From assembly GCF_023715615.1 (NCBI RefSeq), contig NZ_JAMBOM010000002.1:1-64000 (forward strand): DNA of 64,000 nucleotides. The letters are read 5' to 3'. This DNA comes from Sporosarcina aquimarina (GTDB taxonomy: Bacteria; Bacillota; Bacilli; Bacillales_A; Planococcaceae). This document shows positions 44,037-53,455 of this stretch, in pieces. The number at the start of each line of letters is the position of its first letter. The stretch's first letter is position 1. The position numbers and the translations under genes are program-made. Under the pieces are notes generated by a model. The model was not told the DNA's origin. It saw nothing but the letters and a program-made list of their open reading frames with translations, and ran no database searches.

Positions 44037-45590
44037 TTAATAGTTATCGATTTGCGCTCGTTGCAATTTCCCACTGTAATCTACATAGACGGATTTCCAT
44101 TCTGTATAGACATCAAGTGCTGCTACACCAGAATCTCTATGTCCGTTTCCTGTCCCTTTCGTCCCTCCGAAAGGGAGATGGATTTCTGCTCCCGTCGTCC
44201 CCGCATTGATATAAACAATCCCTGTATCGAGATCCCTCATGGCTTGAAACGCTAGATTGACATTAGAAGTGAAAATCGAGCTGGATAATCCGAATTTCAC
44301 ACTATTGTTCACTTCGATGGCTTCTTTTAGGCTTTTCACAGGGATAATAGAGACTACCGGGCCAAAGATTTCCTCTTGAGCAATTCGCATATCAACCGTC
44401 GCATCGGTGAATATGGTTGGCGCATAGAAATTCCCAGTAACAAGTCCGCTATCTGTTACCATTCTCCCCCCAACTAGAAGTGTAGCTCCTTCTTCGAGAC
44501 CGATTTTCACATACTCATGGATTTTACCTAGAGAGGAACGATTGATCACCGGACCCACTTTTACACGTTCATCCGTGCCGTCACCAAGGGATAATTCCCC
44601 GACACGCTCTACAAGCTTGTTCTCCAGGTCCTCTTTTACATCCTGATGAACGATAATTCGGCTTGTTGCTGTACACCGTTGGCCGCTTGTACCAAATGCC
44701 CCCCATAAAATACCATCAACTGCGAGATCAAGATCCGCATCATCCAATACAATGACAGCATTTTTACCGCCCATTTCTAATGAAGTTCGTTTGAGCAGTT
44801 CTCCAGCCCGAGCATTGATAGCACTTCCGACCTCATTTGACCCCGTAAAAGAAATCAAATCGATATCCGGGTGTTCGACCATTGCATTCCCTACTTCTCT
44901 TCCAGAACCATTCACTAAATTCAGGAGCCCTTTTGGCAATCCTGCTTCTTCAAAAATCTTTGCGAATTCGTACGCAATAATCGGAGTTTCAGTTGCGGGT
45001 TTCCATACGACTGCATTCCCTGACACAAGGGCAGGAAACGACTTCCAGGAAGCGATTGCTATTGGGAAATTCCAAGGGGTGATCAATCCTGCAACGCCGA
45101 TTGGAACCCGTACACTCATCGCAAATTTGTTGCGCAACTCTGAAGGAACCGTATCTCCAAAGAGGCGTCGGCCTTCTCCTGCCATGTAATAGGCCATATC
45201 GATGGCTTCCTGTACTTCTCCGCGAGCTTCGTCAATCACTTTTCCCATTTCACTTGTTAGGATCTGCGACAATTCTTCTTTACGTTCTTTCAACAAATTT
45301 GCAATGGTATATAAGTATTCTGCGCGCTCAGGTGCCGGAACAAGACGCCATTCTTTTTGAGCTTTTTTTGCTGCTTGAACAGCGCGATTCACGTCTATCT
45401 CTGATGACTGAGAGACTACTCCTAGCACTTTTCCGTTAGCTGGATTTAGCACGTCCACAAATTTACCGGATGAGGATTCACACCATTCTCCGTCTATATA
45501 GTTAAGGCATTTTTTCACTTTTTCTCCTTCGTAAGTGGTAGTTCCTTTTTTGTTTGGATGAACAACTTGAATGCCTTTGCGATTTATCAT
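44037..45590 (-). CDS. Aldehyde dehydrogenase, probable 2-aminoadipate semialdehyde dehydrogenase
   Basis: A 517-residue NAD(P)-dependent aldehyde dehydrogenase. The catalytic cysteine is in SGQRCTATS and the general-base glutamate in LEMGGKN; the coenzyme region has TPWNFPIA and SFTGSNEVG. The tail LPFGGTKGTGNGHRDSGVAALDV is typical of the aldehyde dehydrogenases linked to lysine or succinate-semialdehyde catabolism. In this operon its natural substrate is the semialdehyde made by the lysine 6-dehydrogenase-like enzyme. An N-terminal extension of about 25 residues precedes the usual start. ATG behind AAGGAGG. Confidence 0.9.
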   Translation of the reverse strand: MINRKGIQVVHPNKKGTTTYEGEKVKKCLNYIDGEWCESSSGKFVDVLNPANGKVLGVVSQSSEIDVNRAVQAAKKAQKEWRLVPAPERAEYLYTIANLLKERKEELSQILTSEMGKVIDEARGEVQEAIDMAYYMAGEGRRLFGDTVPSELRNKFAMSVRVPIGVAGLITPWNFPIAIASWKSFPALVSGNAVVWKPATETPIIAYEFAKIFEEAGLPKGLLNLVNGSGREVGNAMVEHPDIDLISFTGSNEVGSAINARAGELLKRTSLEMGGKNAVIVLDDADLDLAVDGILWGAFGTSGQRCTATSRIIVHQDVKEDLENKLVERVGELSLGDGTDERVKVGPVINRSSLGKIHEYVKIGLEEGATLLVGGRMVTDSGLVTGNFYAPTIFTDATVDMRIAQEEIFGPVVSIIPVKSLKEAIEVNNSVKFGLSSSIFTSNVNLAFQAMRDLDTGIVYINAGTTGAEIHLPFGGTKGTGNGHRDSGVAALDVYTEWKSVYVDYSGKLQRAQIDNY

Positions 45591-45622
45591 ATTACTGCCT
45601 CCTTCATAATTTTAAGAATCTA

Positions 45623-46783
45623 CTAAATGCTTTCCTTGATTCGATGAATGGCTTCGAATAGTCTCGCAGTCGGAACTGATAAAGAGATACGGAAATATCC
45701 CTCTCCACTAGGTCCGAAGGCGTTACCAGGTGTAACGATTACCCCAGTTTTCTCTAAAATATGCGTGACAAATTCAGTGGAAGTATAGCCTTCCGGAACC
45801 GGTGCCCAAACAAAAAAACTACCTTTTGGAGGTTCTACCTGTATGCCGATTGAAGAGAGAGCTTCCAACACGACCGCCATTCTTTCTTCATAAATACTGT
45901 TGTGCGCTACGACACAATTCTGATCACTATTTAAAGCAAATGCGGCTGCTTTTTGGATCGGGGTGAATTGTCCAGTATCCGTATTGCTCTTCAAGACCGA
46001 TAGCGCTTTAATGATCTCTTTATTGCCGACGACAAATCCAATTCTCCATCCCGTCATATTATAGGTTTTTGAAAGCGAACCGAATTCAACCGAACCTTTT
46101 TTAGCACCTTTAACCTGCAGAATACTTGGGGCAGTATAGTCTGAATACGTCACCATATTGTAAGCAGAATCATGGGCGATTGGAATGCCTTGCTCTTGTG
46201 AAAACGCGACTGCCTTTTTGAAGAAATTAACATCAACCGTGGCTGAAGTTGGATTCCCAGGATAATTTAGAAACATCAGTTTGGCACTGTCAACTACTTC
46301 TTGAGGAATTGAATCGAAATCCGGTTGGAAATTATTCTCTTTCAACAATGGCATGTCATAATATTGTCCATTCGCAAGTAACGTTGCCATTCTATAGACA
46401 GGATAGCTCGGGTCCGGTATCAAGACCGTATCCCCTGGATCAATCAACGCTGGGATTAAATGAGCAATCCCTTCTTTTGAGCCGATGAGGGCTAGTACTT
46501 CTGTTTCGGGATCGAGTTCCACACCATAGTGTCGTAAATAGAAATCTGCAATTGACTGCCGATACTCAAGACATCCTATAAAACTGGGATACTTGAAGTT
46601 CGCAGGATCTTGCATCTCTTCTACTAGCTTCTCAACAATATGCGGAGGCGTTGGCAAATCAGGATCCCCAATGCCTAAGTCGATCACATCCACTCCCGCT
46701 TCAATCATCGCAACTTTCTTCTTATTGATCTCTGCAAATAAATACGGAGGGATTTGTCCCAAACGATTCGATTGATAGTTCAA
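45623..46783 (-). CDS. Class I/II aminotransferase (LL-DAP/2-aminoadipate type)
   Basis: A 386-residue PLP enzyme. The PLP lysine is in FGSLSKTYNMTGWRIGF, the tyrosine/aspartate pocket in PSYPVYRMAT and PIAHDSAYN, and the carboxylate-binding arginine in GYFRISLS. It resembles DapL/AlaT-like enzymes. In an operon with lysine 6-dehydrogenase and semialdehyde dehydrogenase genes, conversion of 2-aminoadipate to 2-oxoadipate is the likely job. The TTG at 46783 follows AAGGTGG; the frame opens with a GTG four codons before. It is the first gene of the operon. Confidence 0.88.
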   Translation of the reverse strand: MNYQSNRLGQIPPYLFAEINKKKVAMIEAGVDVIDLGIGDPDLPTPPHIVEKLVEEMQDPANFKYPSFIGCLEYRQSIADFYLRHYGVELDPETEVLALIGSKEGIAHLIPALIDPGDTVLIPDPSYPVYRMATLLANGQYYDMPLLKENNFQPDFDSIPQEVVDSAKLMFLNYPGNPTSATVDVNFFKKAVAFSQEQGIPIAHDSAYNMVTYSDYTAPSILQVKGAKKGSVEFGSLSKTYNMTGWRIGFVVGNKEIIKALSVLKSNTDTGQFTPIQKAAAFALNSDQNCVVAHNSIYEERMAVVLEALSSIGIQVEPPKGSFFVWAPVPEGYTSTEFVTHILEKTGVIVTPGNAFGPSGEGYFRISLSVPTARLFEAIHRIKESI

Positions 46784-46955
46784 AAAACCACCCACCTTAT
46801 CTCTAATCTCACCACTAGATGCCTCAATAGATAATCTATGAAGCTTCGTTCTTAAATATGCCGCAGCAGCCCTTTAATATGCTTTACATTCGGAGGTTTG
46901 TTTGATTTAGAAACGTATGAACTTTCAAACAAAGTATACTTTGGAGGAGATTGTT

Positions 46956-47603
46956 GTGAAGTACGGAAAGGTTATGATTCCGTTTCTACTCGGGGAACTT
47001 TTACAAGCAGGATGTCAGTCTAATGAAGAGAGTAAAGACGCAATTAAAATCGACAATTCTAAAGAAGTTGAAACGGAAGATACTACAAATGATGAGGCTC
47101 TAGATGATACCATTGATCCTTCTATTTATGAAGACCAAGCAACAAAAGAAGGCGGTCTCGGGGATACGTTGCCAGTTCTTGAGAACATTTTAGGACCTGA
47201 TGGTGAAAATGACTGGAATGCTAAAATAGATGAAGTGATCGCATTTCACGATAAAGGCGAAGGCTCTGTGCATCCTATTTTGGAAACAAAAAATAATAAT
47301 ATACAAGCTTAGGCAGATGACAAAATGGTGATAAATGGGTTTTAGGTTTCTTGCTACTCTGAAGATCCCCTACCTTCAAAAGATGAACTCTTCAAACGAG
47401 TTAAAAACCACATACCTACCGATTCCATGTTGGTGAATGAAACAGAGATGAAAAACGGTTGGCCGGTAGCTGAGTATACGAGTGAAACGTTCAAAAAAAG
47501 AATGCCCTCTGAGGAAGGAAAGTTCTACATACGAGCGATTACAGATATCGAGGAAGATACATTTTCTGCATTTCATGCAGTTCCGGGTGAGTTTGAAGAG
47601 TGA
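46956..47603 (+). pseudogene. Lipoprotein gene with two in-frame TAG codons
   Basis: A GTG at 46956 behind TTGGAGGAG opens a frame with a lipoprotein signal (LLQAGC lipobox) and an acidic domain. After 118 codons it meets TAG at 47310 and again at 47343, then stays open in the same frame for 86 codons to a TGA at 47601-47603. The downstream part (SKDELFKRVKNHIP, MKNGWPVAEYTSETFKKR, FYIRAITDIEEDTF) is clearly coding in character. So it is one 215-codon gene with two nonsense codons. I do not know the family. Confidence 0.6.
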
Positions 47604-47643
47604 GGAGTTCAAATAATTTTAGCTAGTCGTTTTAATAGCACTC

Positions 47644-47682
47644 AAAAGCTACCATCCTCCAATTTGAAGGATAGTGGCTTTT
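47644..47682 (+). terminator. Terminator after the broken lipoprotein gene
   Basis: The arms AAAAGCTACCATCC and GGATAGTGGCTTTT (47644-47657 with 47669-47682) pair with two mismatches. Confidence 0.55.
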
Positions 47683-47751
47683 GAAATGCATAGTTGTATC
47701 ATAATATTCCTTTTTCCGAAGCATAAGTTTCAATCCAGGTCAGTAAGGCGT

Positions 47752-47889
47752 TTATTGGAGTTTGATTTTCTTCTTATCGCCCATGCTGGCGATATTTAGT
47801 ATGATGACAATAGAGCTTTCTACTGATTTTGAAAGAACCACATTGTCGACAGAAAACATATGTATCCCGTCTATTAGGAGGAATTTCAT
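47752..47889 (-). CDS. Possible 45-residue ORF coupled to a lipoprotein gene
   Basis: Its ATG overlaps the stop of the upstream lipoprotein gene in the ATGA arrangement. The product would hold a hydrophobic middle and a basic end (MGDKKKIKLQ). Another frame over the same bases is also open and has a CRQCG-type pattern, so the coding frame is not settled. Confidence 0.25.
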   Translation of the reverse strand: MKFLLIDGIHMFSVDNVVLSKSVESSIVIILNIASMGDKKKIKLQ

Positions 47890-48323
47890 TCTATAGATAC
47901 ATTAAACGTATAAGTCGCTTTTCCGTGGTGCCATACTACATTCACTTCGTAACTATAATACCCCGCTTCCCGTGGTAGGGTCATTTCATTGTCTTTAAGT
48001 TCAACAATCGTACGAGAATGATCTTCACTCAGTTGATGGAGTGTAATGGAAGAAGGGTTTTGATCGATGATAATTTTCAATTTTCCACCTTGTTCCACTA
48101 GTAAGGTGTCGAATTCTGCAGATTGCTCATCCATCTCCGAATTACTGATTTTCCTGAATTGAAAATCCTCTTCTTGCCATTCGAATTCACCTACTGCCAT
48201 TGTATACGCTTGATCATTCCAGATAACTGTTCCTTGTGCTTGTTTGTATGAATTGTGTGAGGCTATTCCTGTACAGCCAGCTAAAATCGTAAAGAGTAAC
48301 AACACAAGTATTGTTCTTTTCAT
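47886..48323 (-). CDS. Small lipoprotein, unknown
   Basis: A 145-residue secreted lipoprotein: basic start, hydrophobic core and lipobox LAGC (Cys17), then a domain of likely beta strands ending in HHGKATYTFNVSIE. I do not recognise the family. ATG behind AAAAGGAG. A 4-base overlap with a small ORF after it may be real coupling. Confidence 0.65.
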   Translation of the reverse strand: MKRTILVLLLFTILAGCTGIASHNSYKQAQGTVIWNDQAYTMAVGEFEWQEEDFQFRKISNSEMDEQSAEFDTLLVEQGGKLKIIIDQNPSSITLHQLSEDHSRTIVELKDNEMTLPREAGYYSYEVNVVWHHGKATYTFNVSIE

Positions 48324-48363
48324 TATCCTATTCTCCTTTTAACTGGCCCTTATGTATTTAGAT

Positions 48364-48392
48364 GACGCTAAGACTCATTACGAATTAGCGTC
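48364..48392 (-). terminator. Hairpin after the GNAT gene
   Basis: Perfect 8-base arms GACGCTAA and TTAGCGTC around 13 bases, 16 bases after the minus-strand stop. A clear T-run is missing. Confidence 0.4.
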
Positions 48393-48407
48393 GTTATGTT
48401 AATAATT

Positions 48408-48923
48408 TTAAACCTGACGATTCCATATATAATAAATGAATGTTACCCTTTGGCCATTCACCTCATATTCTTCATCTTCGCATGCCATCTGTTTAAATCC
48501 GTTTTTCTCCAATACTTTTTGAGAAGCTATGTTAGTAGTTGTTGTCTTGGCCTTCACCTGTTTTATATCTCGCTCAACTACTGTTTCTAATAATAATTCC
48601 AATGCTTGTTTTGCAACGCCTTTCCCAGTATACAGCCGTCCCACTCTATAGCCTAAATGAGCAATTTTATGAATTCCATCAATATCCACTAAGTTCATTC
48701 TTCCAAGAATATTACCATTTTCATCTTTTATTAAATAGAAATAGGAAATCTCATCAGCTTGTTCTTCGAGTAAAGTTTCATGCCTAATTTTAAAAACCTC
48801 TGGCTCATAATAGTCATCTCCTCGAGTAGGTACCGTTTCTTCAAAAAATTTTCTGTTCTCAAGCTCAAACTTATACAAGTCCTCCGCATCTGATTCTTGT
48901 AACTTCTCAATCAATACCTCCAT
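48408..48923 (-). CDS. GNAT acetyltransferase, RimJ/RimL-like
   Basis: A 171-residue acetyl-CoA-dependent N-acetyltransferase. The acetyl-CoA loop region reads AHLGYRVGRLYTGKGVAKQAL, and the C-terminal motif is NIASQKVLEKNGFKQM. This group acetylates protein N-termini or small amines. It starts with ATG behind GGAGAGG and is first of several GNAT genes in this stretch. Confidence 0.85.
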   Translation of the reverse strand: MEVLIEKLQESDAEDLYKFELENRKFFEETVPTRGDDYYEPEVFKIRHETLLEEQADEISYFYLIKDENGNILGRMNLVDIDGIHKIAHLGYRVGRLYTGKGVAKQALELLLETVVERDIKQVKAKTTTTNIASQKVLEKNGFKQMACEDEEYEVNGQRVTFIYYIWNRQV

Positions 48924-48939
48924 CTAACCTCTCCACCCA

Positions 48940-49131
48940 TCACTTTTCTTTTAACAAGGATATTATCTTTTCATTTTGTTTGATAATCATCTGAAGGGCT
49001 TCTCCATTTTTTAGCGAATCACTTTCTCTTATTGCAGAATTTCTTAATATCCTCTTAATATTTAGATAAAATGATACAAAGATTAAGACCACTAGCCCCA
49101 ATACAATAAATAAGTAAATAAGTCCGTACAT
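48940..49131 (-). CDS. Small membrane protein with cytoplasmic helix
   Basis: A 63-residue ORF with one strong N-terminal helix (about residues 3-24) and a charged, probably coiled-coil tail (ESDSLKNGEALQMIIKQNEKIISLLKEK). AGAGGTGG precedes the ATG. The layout resembles small Bacillus membrane proteins of unknown role. It is 16 bases upstream of the GNAT gene. Confidence 0.55.
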   Translation of the reverse strand: MYGLIYLFIVLGLVVLIFVSFYLNIKRILRNSAIRESDSLKNGEALQMIIKQNEKIISLLKEK

Positions 49132-49238
49132 CTCAAAACCACCTCTAGCTATATTTCATGTGTTAAAACTACACCTATTACCACTTGATCCTGAACGTTT
49201 TTATAGGACTCAATTATTAAGTATGTCCTTTCGACAGC

Positions 49239-49700
49239 TTATTGAGGGACATATTCCATGGGTTCATTACAATGGGCGTAGCCATTTTTCTTATAAAAAT
49301 TAATCGAATCTTCACTTGGCCAGACGATTACAAATTCAAAATTATTTTCTTTAACCCACGTATTCACTGAACGAAGTATGATACTTCCTATCCCCTGATT
49401 TCTGTATTCGGGCACCGTATAAACATTTGTCATATACGCAAATGGACGCGTTGGTTTACCTGGACGTGGTACTTTTTGGATCAACTCCACGTAAATGTGA
49501 GATACAATCTTTTCATTTTCTTCCGCAACCCAAATAGTCCATTGGTTACTGTTAAGTGTTTCTTCCAAAAACGTATGGCATTCATTCCTAAAATCCTCAT
49601 ACGATTCCTCTTTCTTACTTTCGTCATACTCAACGGTAAAATCCCATCGCATTTTTATTAATTGTTCAACGTCTTTTGTGCTTGCGAGTCTAATATCCAT
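49239..49700 (-). CDS. GNAT acetyltransferase
   Basis: A 153-residue acetyltransferase. Motif A is FAYMTNVYTVPEYRNQGIGSIILRS with the QGIG acetyl-CoA loop, and motif B is EFVIVWPSEDSINFYKKNGY. The ATG at 49700 is preferred since TTGGAGG precedes it directly; the frame opens at that TTG. Substrate unknown. Confidence 0.85.
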   Translation of the reverse strand: MDIRLASTKDVEQLIKMRWDFTVEYDESKKEESYEDFRNECHTFLEETLNSNQWTIWVAEENEKIVSHIYVELIQKVPRPGKPTRPFAYMTNVYTVPEYRNQGIGSIILRSVNTWVKENNFEFVIVWPSEDSINFYKKNGYAHCNEPMEYVPQ

Positions 49701-49790
49701 CGAATCCTCCAAACTTCGGCTCAGCTATCGTCGCTTCAAGTAGAATTCTAATTTCCCTTAACTAATTCACTTCTTCTGAATCACAAATTT

Positions 49791-50327
49791 TCACCATTCC
49801 GGTTGGAGTAGTGAAAACATGAGAGCGTCGTGCGATCGATTGCCCTGATATAAGTAACCACGGAGTGTCCCTTCCTTAGAAAATCCAAGTTTCTTTAATA
49901 ACAAGATGGATGGATCATTTTGCGGATAAGTTACAGCTCCCATTCTAAACAACCCAAGTTCATCGAATGAATATCTTATTATTTCCTTTACAGCTTCAGA
50001 AGTATATCCTTGCTGCCAATAAAAAGGATGTAGCTCAAAACCAATTTCTGCTTTTTTGCTCCATCTACTAAGATTATTAAGCCCCAAGGTACCAATAAAT
50101 TCGTCTTTATCTTTGGTCACTATTCCCCATCTAATTCCACGATTATTACTGAATGTGCTTTCAAATGATTCAATGATTCGAGAGGCTTCTTCTAAACTTT
50201 TTAGGCTCTCCATACCATAGTATTGAGTAACTTCATCTCGGGACATAATTTCATAGAAACTCTCGATATGTTCTTTCGTTACTTGTACTAAGTTAAGCCT
50301 TTCTGTTTCTAACTCAGGAAACTCCAA
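49791..50327 (-). CDS. GNAT acetyltransferase, RimJ-like
   Basis: A 178-residue acetyltransferase of the ribosomal-protein-alanine type. It has the ETERLNLVQVTKEH start, the GFELHPFYWQQGYTSEAV acetyl-CoA region, and NDPSILLLKKLGFSKEGTLRGY at the end. The TTG start follows AGGGAGG. It lies 41 bases after a methyltransferase gene on the same strand. Confidence 0.87.
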   Translation of the reverse strand: MEFPELETERLNLVQVTKEHIESFYEIMSRDEVTQYYGMESLKSLEEASRIIESFESTFSNNRGIRWGIVTKDKDEFIGTLGLNNLSRWSKKAEIGFELHPFYWQQGYTSEAVKEIIRYSFDELGLFRMGAVTYPQNDPSILLLKKLGFSKEGTLRGYLYQGNRSHDALMFSLLQPEW

Positions 50328-50367
50328 ATTTCTTCCTCCCTATCCATGGAATGCAACCTAGTAATAG

Positions 50368-51144
50368 TTACAATGGCTTTCTTTTTTTACAAACGTAGAT
50401 CATCTCATAGCTATCGTTAGTTACAGAACTTTCATTCCAATCTTTATACACGTTAATTATTTCAAAACCATGTAAAAACAATATTCTTTCCATCTCTCTA
50501 GGGAATACATATCTTAAACTTATGTTTGTTCTCTTCTCTTCTACAACTTCGTCATCCTGGGCTTTGTATCTTCTAATAGTGGTATAGTGTTGAACTTGAT
50601 TTAAAGAATCATAAGTACTTAGAGTATAAACATTCACTCGATTCAGCGTTTCAGTATCCGTGTAGGATTTCCAATACTCTTCCGTACTCGGTTGCAACAA
50701 TTCCTCAACACTCGGAAATCTTGTCCCAAAAATGAAAACTCCATCAATATCTAAATGCTTATACACAGAAGTTAGAAATGCATCTTGTGCATCATTTGTT
50801 AGGAAATGTTGAAATGAGTTGCCTACTGAATAGATCAAACTACTTGTTATCGGGAGAGACAGTTTAGTACAGTCTTGCTCCACCCAATCTATTTTCAAAC
50901 CAAGGTTTGATGATTTCTTTTCTGCCTCTTTTAACATTCCTTTATGGATATCTATTCCCAGAAGTTTATATCCACTTTTCGCTAAAGGAATTGTCAGTCT
51001 GCCCGTACCGCAAGCCAAATCAATAATCGTTCCTTCTGTTTTGGATGCCCAATTTAATAAAAATGGTAGTTCTGATAAATACCCCTCATTTTCTTTATCG
51101 TATAAAATCGGATCATCATATTCCTCAAAATTAGTGAACGTCAT
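50368..51144 (-). CDS. Class I SAM-dependent methyltransferase
   Basis: A 258-residue methyltransferase. Motif I is IDLACGTGRLTIPLA (about residues 38-52), followed by LGIDIHKGMLKEAE and the VEQDCTKLSL stretch. The C-terminal part has the ISLRYVFPREMERIL segment of small-molecule methyltransferases. ATG behind CAGGAGAG. Substrate unknown; the location among GNAT genes suggests an accessory modification set. Confidence 0.87.
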   Translation of the reverse strand: MTFTNFEEYDDPILYDKENEGYLSELPFLLNWASKTEGTIIDLACGTGRLTIPLAKSGYKLLGIDIHKGMLKEAEKKSSNLGLKIDWVEQDCTKLSLPITSSLIYSVGNSFQHFLTNDAQDAFLTSVYKHLDIDGVFIFGTRFPSVEELLQPSTEEYWKSYTDTETLNRVNVYTLSTYDSLNQVQHYTTIRRYKAQDDEVVEEKRTNISLRYVFPREMERILFLHGFEIINVYKDWNESSVTNDSYEMIYVCKKRKPL

Positions 51145-51238
51145 TTTTTCTCTCCTGCTATCACATATTTTTGTTGTCCGGTTACAATGTTATTAACAAA
51201 TATTCCTCTGCAAAGACTATAGTCAAACCCATTCTTTA

Positions 51239-51373
51239 TTAACTTCTACGTGCACACCCTACTTCCTTAAATACAAACTTATCCCCTTTTAACCTTCTAC
51301 ATCTCGATCTAACAAACCTCTTAGTTAGACCGAAACTATTTGCTAATTCATGCCCTTCCATAACAAAAATCAT
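51239..51373 (-). CDS. Possible 44-residue basic protein after metG
   Basis: An ATG at 51373, only 6 bases after the metG stop, opens a frame with LANSFGLTKRFVRSRCRRLKG, which reads like a recognition helix, and a basic tail. There is only a weak GGGGA ribosome site. I include it as possible. Confidence 0.3.
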   Translation of the reverse strand: MIFVMEGHELANSFGLTKRFVRSRCRRLKGDKFVFKEVGCARRS

Positions 51374-51379
51374 CGTCCC

Positions 51380-53020
51380 CTAATTATTAGTCATTCCTTT
51401 TTTCAAATTCTCGATTTCCTCTTCAATCCTTTCAAGCTCAATTCTAGTGTATAGCGGTTTAATTTCTTTAAGGGACTGTGCAGATACCTCGACCTCCTCC
51501 CAGGTCATCTCATTAAGTCCTAGCATTTCTTGCACACGCTCACTTGAAAATGGAAGAAACGGATTGAGGAGCTGTGCAAGATTGGAAATGATGTAGATGC
51601 AATTAGCCATTGTCCGGTTACATGCAGACAAGTCTTCTTTAACTTGAATCCATGGCTTCTGATCATCAAAATATTTGTTTGCATATCGTACAAACTCAAA
51701 AATATGCTCTAATGCATTTTTCAGATGAGCCTCTTCGATGAGTAAACCAACGTCTTGATAGAGATTTTTTGTTTTCTCTCTAATTTCTGTATCTATCTCT
51801 TCCTCGAGTGTTTTTCCCTCATAATACTTTTCGATAAATTTAAGTGTACGATTTATAAAATTGCCATAGGCACCTAGTAATTCACTGTTATGACTATACA
51901 CAAATTCTCTCCATGAAAAATCAGTATCTTTGTTTTCTGGTGCATTGATTGTCAAAAAGTACCTCAGTGAATCTGCATCATACTTCTCCAAATAATATGG
52001 AACCCAAACTGCCCAATTGTTACTTGTCGATAGTTTTTGTTTTTCCAATGTTAAATACTCGTTAGAAACAATGTGAGAAGGGAGTGCTGGATTATTAATG
52101 CCCATTAAAATAGATGGCCAAATGATTGTATGAAACGGGATGTTATCTTTCCCGTGTACATAGTAAGAAACAGTTTCCTCATTCCACCAGTCTTCAAGTG
52201 ATTCTCCGTGCTGTTTCGCCCACTCAATACTTGCCGTTAGATATCCTGCGACGGCTTCAATCCATACGTAAATTTTCTTTCCTTCAAAGCCTATAATGGG
52301 CACTTCAACACCATTGGGTAAATCACGGGTTACAGCTCGATCAGGAACCCCTTCGCTTAAATATCTTGTGGTCAAACGAATCGCATTTTCACGCCACTTC
52401 CCTTCCTTCTTTGCTTCCTCTACAAATGTCTCTAATCGTTTTTGGAATTCACTAAACAAGAAGTAAAAGTGCTCTGTTTCTTTAATAGCAGGTGGATTCC
52501 CACAAATTTTACACCGTTTTTCGATTAAATCGAGTGGATCTAAAATCGAAGAACACGCATCACATTGGTCCCCCCTTGCTTTAGCGCCGCAATTCGGACA
52601 AATCCCTTCGACAAACCGATCTGGCAAGAAGCGATGATCTGTTTCACAATAAGCTTGTTCTATCGTCTTTTTATATAGATGTCCGTTCTCATATAGTTTT
52701 AAGAATATGTTTTGTACGGAATCATGATGATGTTCGGCATCAGTACGCGAGTAGAAATCATAAGAAAAACCTAACTTCTGAAAACACTGGACAAATTCTT
52801 CGTGATACCGGTTGGCAATTGTTTCAGTCGAGGTATTCTCTTGATTGGCACGAATGGAAATGGGAGTCCCATTACAATCACTACCTGATACATAGAGTAC
52901 TTTTTCTCCTTTTTGTCTGTAATATCTAGCTAAAATGTCACCTGGCAATAACGCAGCGATATGTCCTAAATGCAACGAACCATTTGCATATGGCCATGCG
53001 CCTCCAATAAATACTGTCAT
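51380..53020 (-). CDS. metG: Methionyl-tRNA synthetase, short form
   Basis: Charges tRNA-Met with methionine. The 546-residue class I enzyme has HLGH at 17-20 (HIGH signature) and KLSTS at 329-333 (KMSKS signature, altered). The inserted zinc domain shows CPNC, CDAC and CKIC pairs; the fourth pair of the two-zinc type is missing. The C-terminal dimerising tRNA-binding domain is absent, so the protein is about 100 residues shorter than B. subtilis MetS. It is preceded by a T-box whose codon reads AUG. Probably a second, inducible enzyme. Confidence 0.9.
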   Translation of the reverse strand: MTVFIGGAWPYANGSLHLGHIAALLPGDILARYYRQKGEKVLYVSGSDCNGTPISIRANQENTSTETIANRYHEEFVQCFQKLGFSYDFYSRTDAEHHHDSVQNIFLKLYENGHLYKKTIEQAYCETDHRFLPDRFVEGICPNCGAKARGDQCDACSSILDPLDLIEKRCKICGNPPAIKETEHFYFLFSEFQKRLETFVEEAKKEGKWRENAIRLTTRYLSEGVPDRAVTRDLPNGVEVPIIGFEGKKIYVWIEAVAGYLTASIEWAKQHGESLEDWWNEETVSYYVHGKDNIPFHTIIWPSILMGINNPALPSHIVSNEYLTLEKQKLSTSNNWAVWVPYYLEKYDADSLRYFLTINAPENKDTDFSWREFVYSHNSELLGAYGNFINRTLKFIEKYYEGKTLEEEIDTEIREKTKNLYQDVGLLIEEAHLKNALEHIFEFVRYANKYFDDQKPWIQVKEDLSACNRTMANCIYIISNLAQLLNPFLPFSSERVQEMLGLNEMTWEEVEVSAQSLKEIKPLYTRIELERIEEEIENLKKGMTNN

Positions 53021-53042
53021 GACTTATCCCTCCCCAATATAA

Positions 53043-53335
53043 AAAACCTCGCCCGTAGACATAAAGCATGTCTAAGGACGAGGTTATCTCGTGTTACCAC
53101 CTTAATTCGCTAACAAATTTATTCATTAGCCTCAGTAAGTACATCGTATTACGCATGTACTTTGACAGTTATAACGAGTGTCACATCTCGTCAAAGCCTA
53201 TCTCATCAAAATGAAAGTCGACTTTGCTACTCAAAGGCCATTTTCGATCAACTATTTTCTGCTTCTTTTCAGATTCCGGAGCTCTCTGTTAGAAAATTGA
53301 GGTTGACTTACTTTCCTTGTCATCGCTTTTTAAAA
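53043..53335 (-). promoter_or_regulatory. T-box leader of metG, specifier AUG
   Basis: On the minus strand a stem I region is followed by the T-box GGTGGTAACACG (complement at 53090-53101) and a terminator with arms AACCTCG and CGAGGTT (53045-53085) and a T-run. In the predicted specifier loop, opposite an AGUA turn, the triplet ATG (complement 53239-53241) is followed by GCCUUUGAG, the usual distance to the lower helix. Uncharged tRNA-Met would pair there and open the terminator. Confidence 0.85.
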
Positions 53336-53455
53336 TCTATTTCACTTATTATTGCACAAACACAGAAAATTTAAAAGTCTTTATCTCACCAAATTATTAC
53401 AATTGTTCATCGTAGTTTATATTTTTCCCGGTCTACTTTAGCCTAAAGAGGTTCA

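Noticed and set aside
46956-47603. Recoding of TAG as an amino acid
   Set aside because: Other genes here use TAG as an ordinary stop (for example the PspC and sigma genes), so nonsense mutation is simpler.
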